Shown: positions 57,257 to 64,000 of the stretch, piece by piece | How the letters are laid out: every line of letters begins with the position of its first letter | Numbering within the stretch: position 1 is the stretch's first letter | Origin: Marinobacter sediminicola | Lineage (GTDB): Bacteria; Pseudomonadota; Gammaproteobacteria; Pseudomonadales; Oleiphilaceae | NCBI RefSeq assembly: GCF_031157525.1 | Contig: NZ_JAVIXR010000009.1 | Location: 106,568-170,567 of the forward strand | DNA length: 64,000 nucleotides | Direction of reading: 5' to 3' | Notes under the pieces: generated by a model | Database searches by the model: none | Seen by the model: the letters and a program-made list of their open reading frames with translations, nothing else | Told to the model about the DNA's origin: nothing | Made by a program: the position numbers and the translations under genes

Positions 57257-59323
57257 GTGAGCTCACTGGATGCCAAAATTAACCAACATTTCCCCGGCGT
57301 AGTTGTGCGCAAAGATTTGGTGAAGGCGGTGAAAGGCAACGCCATTGTTCCCTCGTACGTGTTGGAATACTTGTTGGGGCAATATTGTGCCACTGATGAT
57401 GAGGCAACGATTGAAACCGGGATAAGTACCGTTAAGGAAATTCTGGCTAAGCACTATGTGCATCGCAATGAGGCTGGCCTGATTCGCTCCAATATCAAAG
57501 AGAAGGGTCGCTACAAGGTTATCGATAAGGTGACTGTGTCACTGAACGACACCCGGGATGTTTACGAAGCCGAATTCGAAAACCTTGGCATCAAAAAGGT
57601 ACTGGTTGATTCAGGCACCATCAAGAAGCATCCGAAGCTTTTGGTGGGTGGTGTCTGGTGCATCTGTGATATTGAGTACGATTTCAGCGAGGATGGCCAA
57701 TCTACACCCTGGGTTCTCCTATCCTTAAAACCGATCCAGCTGTCGAGTCTTGATTACGATGCTTACCTGGAAGGGCGCAGGCAATTCACTACCAGTGAGT
57801 GGATTGATGTGCTGATGCAGAGTATCGGGCTGAACCCCGAAGCGTTTGGTCGCCGTAGCAAGCTGATTCAATTGGTACGCCTTATTCCTTTCTGCGAACG
57901 AAACTACAACTTGATTGAGTTGGGGCCAAAAGGAACGGGTAAATCTCACGTGTACTCTGAGTTTTCACCTCATGGAACTCTGGTTTCCGGGGGTGAAGCT
58001 ACCCTCCCAAAACTGTTCATCAATAACACCACGGGCAAAATTGGGCTGGTTGGTTATTGGGATGTGGTTGCGATGGATGAGTTTGCCGGCAGTGGCAAGA
58101 AGCCGGATATAAAACTCATCGATACGCTAAAAAATTACATGGCAAACAAATCCTTCAACCGCGGTACTGGGCCGCAGGGTGCAGAGGCATCCATGGTTTT
58201 CATTGGCAACACCTCTCACAATGTCCCGTACATGCTCAAACACGAGCATCTGTTCATGGATTTGCCTGAAACCTATAGAAATAGCGACGGCCAAGCCATC
58301 CTGGACCGCCTTCACTGCTTCTTGCCTGGCTGGGAAATGGACAACCTCCGTAACGATATGTTCTCAACTGGTTTCGGTTTTGTTGTGGATTACCTTGCGG
58401 AGGTGCTTCGCTCACTGCGTAGCTATGATTTTTCTGATCGTTACCAGGATCGTTTCACGCTTTCTTCAGATATTTCGACCCGTGACCGGGATGGCGTTAA
58501 TAAGACCTTTTCCGGCCTGATGAAAATTATCTTCCCGCATGGCGGAGAAACTGAAGCCGAGGTTGAGGAAATTCTCCGATTCTCCATGGAAGGCCGCAAA
58601 CGCGTAAAAGATCAATTGATGCGCGTGGACTCAACCTATGCTGCAGTTAACTTTTCGTACAAAGATGCTGTTGGGGCGGACCATCAGGTCACTACGTTGG
58701 AAGAAGAAGAGTACCCGGCCTACTATCACAAAACGATCAGTGGGGATGACGGTGTTGACGGAACTGATGGTGCAGTAACGGATGACAATACCAGCACCTC
58801 AGCGCCTGCAGGAAAAACGCAAGAGCCCGTACTAGAAGAGAAGCACGTTACCTTCCAGGAGAATCAGAAGGGTGTTTCCTACGCGTCACTTCTGGGGCCG
58901 TACTTAAAAGGCGCCGGCCAGATTACCGTTACCGATCCCTATATCCGTTTGTTTTATCAGATTCGTAATTTTATGGAATTTTTGGAGATGATCGTAAAAG
59001 GTAAGGCGGACGAAGACGAGCCAGCGGTGCATCTTATTACCACTCGCGACGAGTTCAAGGGAGAGCTGCAGGATGAGAGCTTTGAGAAAATCCAGCAATC
59101 TGCCAGCGCGGTAGGAATCAAATTTACTTGGGAGTTTGATGAAACAGGAACCATTCATGCCCGACATATTATTACTGATACTGGCTGGAAGATTTCTTTG
59201 GACCGCGGGTTAGATATTTTTCAGCAGTACGAGATGAACGACGCATTTGCGTTCACCAACCGATTGCAGCAATACCGGTCTTGTAAAGCGTTTGAAGCGA
59301 CGTTTATCAAGCACTCGCTATAG
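57257..59323 (+). CDS. brxL: BREX Lon-like ATPase BrxL
   Basis: A 688-residue protein starting at GTG 57257 behind GAGGAA. The N-terminal DNA-binding-like region is followed by an AAA+ core with Walker A GPKGTGKS near residue 223 and VAMDEFAGSG near residue 273. The C-terminal Lon-protease-like domain (about 530-680) includes a SLLGPYLKGAGQ segment. BrxL forms ring-shaped DNA-binding assemblies in other type 1 systems. An acidic linker (about 495-525, DDGVDGTDGAVTDDN) joins the two parts. It closes the BREX core. Confidence 0.95.
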   Translation: MSSLDAKINQHFPGVVVRKDLVKAVKGNAIVPSYVLEYLLGQYCATDDEATIETGISTVKEILAKHYVHRNEAGLIRSNIKEKGRYKVIDKVTVSLNDTRDVYEAEFENLGIKKVLVDSGTIKKHPKLLVGGVWCICDIEYDFSEDGQSTPWVLLSLKPIQLSSLDYDAYLEGRRQFTTSEWIDVLMQSIGLNPEAFGRRSKLIQLVRLIPFCERNYNLIELGPKGTGKSHVYSEFSPHGTLVSGGEATLPKLFINNTTGKIGLVGYWDVVAMDEFAGSGKKPDIKLIDTLKNYMANKSFNRGTGPQGAEASMVFIGNTSHNVPYMLKHEHLFMDLPETYRNSDGQAILDRLHCFLPGWEMDNLRNDMFSTGFGFVVDYLAEVLRSLRSYDFSDRYQDRFTLSSDISTRDRDGVNKTFSGLMKIIFPHGGETEAEVEEILRFSMEGRKRVKDQLMRVDSTYAAVNFSYKDAVGADHQVTTLEEEEYPAYYHKTISGDDGVDGTDGAVTDDNTSTSAPAGKTQEPVLEEKHVTFQENQKGVSYASLLGPYLKGAGQITVTDPYIRLFYQIRNFMEFLEMIVKGKADEDEPAVHLITTRDEFKGELQDESFEKIQQSASAVGIKFTWEFDETGTIHARHIITDTGWKISLDRGLDIFQQYEMNDAFAFTNRLQQYRSCKAFEATFIKHSL

Positions 59324-59336
59324 GATCAGATTGTAT

Positions 59337-60050
59337 ATGAGTAAGTATTCCGAGGATCGGATCAGAATACCCGCGAAGAGAGTCGATGGGCAGTGGGAGT
59401 TTTTATATGGTGGTGGGATTCCCATATCAGACGGCGCATATGCTGAGATAGTGGTGGCAAAGTCCAGTGTTGCTGACCGCGATTTTTTAGAGCGTCTGGG
59501 GCAAAAATCCTCATATAAAATCATGGACTCGGGAACAAAGCTCGTTGTCGCAATGACCGTAAAGGATGAAAGGCAGATCAAGAATGACTTGTTAACTCAT
59601 CTAAAAGTCGTTGATATAAATAAGATTTCTTCAGACAAGAGGTTTTCAAGATACGGTATTGGCCCCCAAACACGCTTCGTTGAAATTGTTGTCGGCAGTG
59701 CGTCCAAGCGTGAACTGGCATTGGGGAAACCTGCCGAGGGTGGTGTTTGGTTGGAGCTGGAGGGGATGGAGCCCCAAGGCCTTAGCATTAGCACTCTCAT
59801 ATTGCCTGAGGGCGTTGCAGATCAAGAAGTGGATAGCCTGAATTATGCTTTTACACTGCTTTCGATGCACTTTGAACCCTGGAGGAAATCGCATACGGGC
59901 AATATTTATGAGCGCGTTTTTTATCAGGAAAAAAATGGGAAGTGGTATCCGTTAAACGTCCTCAGAAATGCTGTTATTGCGACTGAAGAGCACAAGCTAA
60001 TAAAAGAACAGTGGAAAATTATATCGAGTCAGCTCAATTTGAAGTTTTGA
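59337..60050 (+). CDS. Unknown protein directly after brxL
   Basis: A 237-residue protein starting at ATG 59337, 13 bases after the brxL stop; an earlier in-frame start would lie in brxL. It is soluble and mixed alpha/beta, with strands such as AYAEIVVAKSSV and RFVEIVVGSASKREL. No signal peptide, membrane helix or catalytic motif is recognised. Close spacing suggests it belongs to the BREX transcript. Confidence 0.65.
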   Translation: MSKYSEDRIRIPAKRVDGQWEFLYGGGIPISDGAYAEIVVAKSSVADRDFLERLGQKSSYKIMDSGTKLVVAMTVKDERQIKNDLLTHLKVVDINKISSDKRFSRYGIGPQTRFVEIVVGSASKRELALGKPAEGGVWLELEGMEPQGLSISTLILPEGVADQEVDSLNYAFTLLSMHFEPWRKSHTGNIYERVFYQEKNGKWYPLNVLRNAVIATEEHKLIKEQWKIISSQLNLKF

Positions 60051-60194
60051 CCAAAAGGCCGTTGATTGTGAAGTTTTACCCGCAATTCAGGATCTTTAGC
60101 TGCCCAAATGTATTTCTGGTCGCGTTCGTGCAGCTGAATAAGAATCCAGGGTTAGAGGGTGATGCCGAAGTGCCGCGTGTAGCTGCAGACTAGG

Positions 60195-60593
60195 CTAATT
60201 CAAATGTCGATGCTTGAATCCCGGCAGAAACGCCACAAATAACGAGTCCAACTGGTCGGCCGTTAACAGGTGATTTCCTGCGACTTGCATTGCGCGCTCA
60301 CATGCGGAAACTGAATTAACGCCACTAATTGCCACAACAGGATTCAGTCCCGGCGCAGGACGACCTGTGGACGCTCCTAGCCATATTAGTAACCCGCCCT
60401 GGTGGGAGAATTCTGCTGCTTGTTGGAACGAGCTCACCGGGACGTACATCATTCGATGGCTCAAATGCTGGTTCGGTAGTATTGCTGCGTGATGGTGGAT
60501 GCGGTTAGGAAAACGCTCCAACAGGATGCGTTCTGCCAACCGAGTCAGCGGTTCTGTCTCGCTGCTTATTGCGACAACATCAGAAAGCATCAT
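60195..60593 (-). CDS. Unknown protein, second gene of a small operon
   Basis: A 132-residue protein starting six bases after the stop of the 60600-60800 gene. It has a central region GGLLIWLGASTGRPAPGLNPVVAISG and a helical C terminus. No family is recognised. The pair is on the strand opposite BREX and probably marks a different block of the island. Confidence 0.5.
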   Translation of the reverse strand: MMLSDVVAISSETEPLTRLAERILLERFPNRIHHHAAILPNQHLSHRMMYVPVSSFQQAAEFSHQGGLLIWLGASTGRPAPGLNPVVAISGVNSVSACERAMQVAGNHLLTADQLDSLFVAFLPGFKHRHLN

Positions 60594-60599
60594 TTTTGG

Positions 60600-60800
60600 T
60601 CAAAACTCGACGTGATCGGAGGGCTTGGGTTCTTTGAGTTTCGCATCGATCATTGCAGGTGTTTCTGACTGCAGCCTGATTAACTCAGATTTTCGACCAC
60701 CGTCTGTGCGAATCGTTATCGCCAGCTCTACCTCATAGAACTGCTCGTACTGTTCAGCTGCCTCAACAATCCGCTGTGCACTCACATAAATTTGGTTCAT
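60600..60800 (-). CDS. Small unknown protein, paralogue of the 33406-33609 gene
   Basis: A 66-residue protein. ATG 60800 follows AGAGGT; a longer ORF from 60944 has no support. YEQFYEVELAITIRTDGGRK and SELIRLQSE align with the small protein beside the integrase. No family name is known. It heads a two-gene operon with the 132-residue unknown gene. Confidence 0.6.
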   Translation of the reverse strand: MNQIYVSAQRIVEAAEQYEQFYEVELAITIRTDGGRKSELIRLQSETPAMIDAKLKEPKPSDHVEF

Positions 60801-61018
60801 AAATTTACCTCTACTTGCCAACGATTGAATTGGGTGCGCGCCCCTGGATGGAGGTTTCCATGACGCGCTGCTGATGTTTTTCGGCACCGTCAGCTGGCCG
60901 GAATTTGAAATCAGCGTACATGGAAACTTTGGAGCTGCAAGCAAAAAAGCTGGGGTTGCTGCTTTGACGTTTTATCGTAAGCTGACAGCAAATGGTAAGA
61001 GTTTGCAGGGGTGGAACT

Positions 61019-61276
61019 ATGAAAGAATTTCTTGACGACGAGACACTGAACAGAATGCTTGGTGCGCTGTTGATGATGTTTGTCACAACATTTTTTTGGG
61101 GCTGGCTGAATCAATATGGATTACCGATGAATTTGATACTGGCTGCCGGAGTTATTCTGATGGTTGTCGATCTTGTCGATTTTTCGAGGAATCCGGAACC
61201 TAGGTCAATTTTATTGGGCGCTTTCCTGGTGCCATTTTGGCCAGTGCTGCGTTTTCTTGTTCGGACGGGTGCATGA
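61019..61276 (+). CDS. Small membrane protein
   Basis: An 85-residue protein starting at ATG 61019 after AGGGGTGG; a start at 60992 would add nine residues without a ribosome-binding site. There are three hydrophobic stretches: about residues 15-33, 38-50 and 65-80. The function and family are unknown. It is divergent from the small gene at 60600-60800. Confidence 0.55.
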   Translation: MKEFLDDETLNRMLGALLMMFVTTFFWGWLNQYGLPMNLILAAGVILMVVDLVDFSRNPEPRSILLGAFLVPFWPVLRFLVRTGA

Positions 61277-61730
61277 GTCAGTCGGCCTGGGAAACGGAGC
61301 ATTGATTTTCCGAAGATTGGATCATCAGTGGGCTTATATTGGGGGCTTCCCTACGGTGCAGGAATGATCGGTGTAGCGCGTGTTCTTGACACCATATTTT
61401 GGCCTGCTCGGCCACGTTATGGTGACTTAACACACCAGTCGTGGCTGCCGCTCTGTTTTTAAACAAAAGCGAACATTCGAGTCAGGGCTTTTCTCCAGAG
61501 CCCCCAAGCTAATCACAGGGATTTCATCCAGTTTGATTGGCAGAGCGAATTCCAGACGCTGCATGATGACATGGCAGAAATGTCCGTGATCGCCTAAGCT
61601 ATTGTTTTATCGATTCATGTGCAGCGTGCTTGATGGTTCAAAGTCAGTAAAGATGACGCAGGCAAATTTCTGCAATGATAAAGCGCACTGCCTAATTTCA
61701 GTTAGCCTCTATTCATAAATCGGAGATATC
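61277..61730. other. Non-coding or decayed region before the lone nuclease gene
   Basis: No gene is supported in these 454 bases. On the minus strand a 40-odd-codon open stretch (about 61429-61573, containing QRLEFALPIKLDEIPVISLG) looks protein-like and could be a gene remnant. A short palindrome, GCCTAA..TTAGCC type, lies at about 61690-61708 before the nuclease gene. Confidence 0.35.
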
Positions 61731-62777
61731 TTGAAACGCATCAAGCGAAATCCCGAAAAGTTTGAAGTAATAGATCTTTTTACCGCTCTGGGACGAGAAC
61801 ATGGCTATAAATTGACGGTGAAGGAAGATGTGGATGATTTCATTGACCGCATAGGAGCTTCACTCAAAGCATCTCAAGAAAACCTGAATCTTCTGTATGG
61901 GAAGAGAGTTGAATCTCTTTTCGCCCATGTAGCTGGAGCATTAGGGCGTTGCCGTTTTATTAAGCAGGAAGATAGTGGCGAAGCCTTTACTACTGAGAAA
62001 AATATTCAGGCTCCAGACTACAAGGTGGTGCTCAATGATGGGAGTCAGTACTTTATTGAAGTAAAAAACTGCCACTTTCCTAATGTTAAGTCGCCATATC
62101 CTTTTAAAAAAGAATATATGGAGAAAGTTGAGCGCTATGCTGATCTGCACGGCACTCAGGTCCTGTTTGCTATATATTTTTCACACTACAACAAGTGGTT
62201 TTTGTTGCGGAAAGAGTCTCTAATGGAGCAGAAAAATAGATACGTGACCGACTTTGTTAATGCGATGGCACAAAACGAAATGTCACTGCTGGGAGACCGT
62301 ACAATTGCCACTGAACCAAACCTCTCTTTAGAGCTGCTTGCTGATCCTACCCATGGAGCGGCAGTAAACGAAAAAGGAGAGGCGAATTTTATCATTGGAA
62401 ATGTAAAGATATATAGCTCAGACCGAGAAATTACGGAGGACCTGGAAAAATCGATTGCCTTTTACTTGATGAGATTTGGCGATTGGAATGAAGGTGATGC
62501 CGAAGCTATCTATGAAAACGGTGATTTCAAAGGTGTAAGGTTTACATCGACGCCGGATTTCCCTCCGGAAGAGCAGGTGTTCACTATGATTGGTGAGTTA
62601 AGTTCAATGGTAAGCTGTTCGTATGGTGAGCAAACAATATACGAAAAGAGTGTTGTTGCGTTGGATACCAACTTGGAACCGAGTGTATTTTCGGTTGAAA
62701 TACCGGATGGGTATAAAGGAAAAGATTTGCCGTTATGGCAGTTTGTGATGCAACCAAACCCTGATTTTAAAGGCTAA
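61731..62777 (+). CDS. PD-(D/E)XK nuclease-like protein in a cassette-like unit
   Basis: A 348-residue protein starting at TTG 61731 behind CGGAGA. The nuclease core is at residues 55-125: E61 in GKRVESLFAHV, D96 in APDYKVVL, then E110 and K112 in YFIEVKNC. This is the layout of PD-(D/E)XK restriction-type nucleases. The remaining 220 residues have no recognised domain. Its TAA stop lies within a GCTAAC core of an attC-like palindrome, as in integron cassettes. A defence role is likely but not shown. Confidence 0.7.
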   Translation: MKRIKRNPEKFEVIDLFTALGREHGYKLTVKEDVDDFIDRIGASLKASQENLNLLYGKRVESLFAHVAGALGRCRFIKQEDSGEAFTTEKNIQAPDYKVVLNDGSQYFIEVKNCHFPNVKSPYPFKKEYMEKVERYADLHGTQVLFAIYFSHYNKWFLLRKESLMEQKNRYVTDFVNAMAQNEMSLLGDRTIATEPNLSLELLADPTHGAAVNEKGEANFIIGNVKIYSSDREITEDLEKSIAFYLMRFGDWNEGDAEAIYENGDFKGVRFTSTPDFPPEEQVFTMIGELSSMVSCSYGEQTIYEKSVVALDTNLEPSVFSVEIPDGYKGKDLPLWQFVMQPNPDFKG

Positions 62778-62842
62778 CCAGCGCACGTCGCCGGACTGGT
62801 TTTACGCTGCGCTCCAAACCAGCCGAAAATGCGGGCGTTAGC
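62773..62842 (+). repeat. attC-like site after the nuclease gene
   Basis: GCTAAC (62773-62778) and GTTAGC (62837-62842) are complementary ends of a 70-base imperfect palindrome. Inside, CGGACTGGTTT pairs with AAACCAGCCG with one unpaired A, like the extrahelical bases of attC. The upstream stop codon lies inside the left core, a common cassette feature. The next gene starts 39 bases later. No integron integrase is in the window. Confidence 0.6.
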
Positions 62843-62880
62843 GCTCATACCACCAGTCATCGATACGACAGGAAGCATTA

Positions 62881-63534
62881 ATGGGACTAGACGACATAGC
62901 TACGATTCTCAGCGGTTTCTCTACGGTTGTAATAGCTATTCTTACCGTATTTTTATGGCGTGAGAATCGGTTGCTGCGGAAGGCAGGCTCGGAGCCTAAT
63001 TTGGTTGCTTACTTCGAGCCGCATCCAGATGGAACCGGTGGTTTGAACATTACAATCGCAAATGTAGGTACAGGCCCCGCAAGAAATGTTCACTTTCAAT
63101 TTCTGGGAGAGTCAGAGCATTTCGCCCGCTATAATCTAATCCTGGATTGCACCACAAAGAGAGGCCCTATAACTCTAATTCCGCAAGGAGATAAAATTTC
63201 GATATTGTTTGCTATTGGTTTTCAACTCTTCAAGCCCAAAGATTCCGACGCCAAAGAGCCCATGCCCCCTTTTAATGTTCGCTTGGAGTGGACTAGCTTG
63301 AATGGGGCGAATGCAAAATGTGAAGACTATCTATTGGATGTCAAGCCGTACGCTGATCTTCCGGGGCTGATTAGCAAGCCTTATTTACTCAAGATCGTAG
63401 ACTCCATAGACGGTGTAGGAAAAAACGTAAATAAACTCAATAAAGATGTAAGGAATTTATCAAACTTGATAGAGGCGAACTCTTTAGAAAATCCAGTAGT
63501 AACGAAAATTAAGGGAAACGATGAGCCTATCTAA
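62881..63534 (+). CDS. Membrane-anchored unknown protein
   Basis: A 217-residue protein starting at ATG 62881. One N-terminal membrane helix (about residues 6-24, IATILSGFSTVVIAILTVF) is followed by a basic stretch and a soluble beta-rich domain (about 40-160, LNITIANVGTGPARNVHF). The C-terminal helix is rich in N, D and K. No family is recognised. It sits between two attC-like palindromes, so it may be a single-gene cassette. Confidence 0.65.
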   Translation: MGLDDIATILSGFSTVVIAILTVFLWRENRLLRKAGSEPNLVAYFEPHPDGTGGLNITIANVGTGPARNVHFQFLGESEHFARYNLILDCTTKRGPITLIPQGDKISILFAIGFQLFKPKDSDAKEPMPPFNVRLEWTSLNGANAKCEDYLLDVKPYADLPGLISKPYLLKIVDSIDGVGKNVNKLNKDVRNLSNLIEANSLENPVVTKIKGNDEPI

Positions 63535-63604
63535 AACGGTTGGGGGCGTCGCTCCTGTTTGCCTAACCAATTTTCTAGCGATACGCCTGCCAAGCATGAA
63601 CTGT

Positions 63605-63685
63605 TATAACAAGGCCAGCATGCGACGCCTACCACATTGCGGCTTCGCCTCCATTCCGCAGCCGCGCATGCTGGCTGACGTTAAC
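63605..63685 (+). repeat. Second attC-like site
   Basis: TATAAC (63605-63610) and GTTAAC (63680-63685) form the outer cores. GCCAGCATGCG (63614-63624) pairs perfectly with CGCATGCTGGC (63665-63675), and the centre can fold further through GCGGCT/AGCCGC. The spacing and layout resemble VCR-like attC sites. A 67-codon ORF across it is not treated as a gene. The next ORF starts 43 bases later. Confidence 0.55.
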
Positions 63686-63727
63686 CACTGCGTTAACGGT
63701 CCAGTGTTTGGCAATATGGAGTAGTGA

Positions 63728-64000
63728 ATGGAAGGTTTAGTTGTTCTGATCATCGTCGCGGCACTGTTGTTCGTCCTGATATTGTCTTTCAAATCGAGGG
63801 ATGACAGTTCTCAAACAGTTAGCAGTCCGCACTCAGCCCGAGAACCTCAGCTCGATGTAACCCAACAGATAGCCGCATCGTCTGCCCAGCGGCTAGTTGA
63901 GATCGTCAACGAATCTCTCCAAATCGCCAATGACTCAAAAAATGCTGATACCAAGATTTCACGCTTAGATTTGGCCAAAGAAAGGTTGGATGAGCTAAAG
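63728..64000 (+). CDS. Membrane-anchored unknown protein, 3' end outside window
   Basis: An open frame from ATG 63728 to the window edge gives 91 residues. A hydrophobic N-terminal helix (residues 3-21, GLVVLIIVAALLFVLILSF) is followed by a polar linker (about 23-45) and a helical segment (AQRLVEIVNESLQIANDSKN). It begins 43 bases after an attC-like site. The family cannot be told from this part. Confidence 0.6.
   Translation, partial: MEGLVVLIIVAALLFVLILSFKSRDDSSQTVSSPHSAREPQLDVTQQIAASSAQRLVEIVNESLQIANDSKNADTKISRLDLAKERLDELK

Larger units (their letters stand above)
41271..59323 (+). other. BREX type 1 phage-defence locus with nested accessory genes
   Basis: Six core genes occur in canonical order on one strand: brxA, brxB, brxC, pglX, pglZ, brxL. 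Accessory genes are interleaved: three between brxC and pglX, two between pglZ and brxL. Many junctions overlap by 1-14 bases, suggesting translational coupling. BREX methylates a non-palindromic site on host DNA via PglX and blocks phage DNA replication without degrading it. No brxR-like WYL regulator is seen at the head of the locus. Confidence 0.95.
31118..64000. mobile_element. Genomic island integrated at a tRNA gene (right end not in window)
   Basis: From the tRNA fragment rightwards the content changes from core genes to an integrase, an excisionase-like gene, IS remnants, a toxin-antitoxin pair, BREX defence genes, lone nucleases and unknown genes, with several AT-rich stretches. No core gene returns before the window ends. 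A conjugation apparatus is not seen; a MobI-like gene and an iterated motif array hint at mobilisation by another element. The island may be composite rather than a single unit. Confidence 0.75.

Noticed and set aside
60801..60944. 48-codon N-terminal extension of the small gene at 60600-60800
   Set aside because: ATG 60800 has a good ribosome-binding site and aligns with the start of the paralogue at 33609.
61278..61466. 62-codon minus-strand ORF after the small membrane protein gene
   Set aside because: It has no recognised pattern, and a different frame of the same strand looks equally protein-like; probably decayed sequence.
63521..63724. 67-codon ORF after the membrane-anchored gene
   Set aside because: It spans the attC-like palindrome, overlaps the previous gene end and has no protein-like pattern.

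Overview
The window reads as a chromosomal segment of a marine gammaproteobacterium, most likely Marinobacter or a close relative. This is an inference from gene content and order, not a database result. Positions 1-31.1 kb are ordinary core chromosome. The remainder, to the window end, is an accessory island carrying phage-defence and mobility genes.

Core part. The order nadK (3' end), metallophosphoesterase, rhomboid protease glpG, DUF1315, DUF2797, pepN (1-6.2 kb) matches a pseudomonad-type arrangement. Next come a DUF1329 / YCF48-like / RND-MMPL trio (6.4-11.5 kb) and a two-gene TAXI-type TRAP transporter (11.7-15.4 kb). The translation cluster thrS-infC-rpmI-rplT-pheS-pheT-ihfA-merR follows (15.6-23.0 kb), with infC starting at ATT. 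A DUF2892 gene and a Crp/Fnr regulator are divergent at 23.1-24.0 kb. The minus strand then carries the sulfate importer sbp-cysT-cysW-cysA (24.0-27.9 kb) and a NarL/LuxR-type two-component pair (28.0-30.9 kb).

Island boundary. At 31118-31140 lies a 23-base copy of a tRNA 3' end, best read as tRNA-Pro, next to a strong terminator. It is followed by a decayed IS5-type transposase, a tyrosine integrase and an overlapping excisionase-like gene. This is the usual scar of integration into a tRNA gene. The intact tRNA and the right end of the island would lie beyond the window.

Island cargo, 33-41 kb. An IS21-type istA is full length but lacks two of its three expected catalytic acids and has no istB. 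Beside it is an AbiE toxin-antitoxin pair (AbiEi/AbiEii). Then come a winged-helix replication/regulator-like gene, a possible MobI-like gene, and an array of seven AGTGTAC motifs: four direct and three inverted, all with an 11-bp period.

BREX, 41.3-59.3 kb. All six type 1 core genes are present: brxA, brxB, brxC, pglX, pglZ, brxL. Two blocks are interleaved with them. Between brxC and pglX are an AlbA_2 (Schlafen-fold) ATP-binding regulator and an AT-richer pair, an ABC/SMC-like ATPase plus a small PD-(D/E)XK-like protein. Between pglZ and brxL are an ankyrin-repeat protein and another PD-(D/E)XK-like protein. Overlapping stops and starts suggest translational coupling in much of the block. 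The nested ATPase-nuclease and ankyrin-nuclease pairs are the best candidates for undescribed defence modules.

Right end, 59.3-64 kb. Here are small unknown genes, one of them a paralogue of a gene beside the integrase. A lone PD-(D/E)XK nuclease and a membrane-anchored unknown follow, each ending in an imperfect palindrome resembling an integron attC site. A further ORF is cut by the window end.
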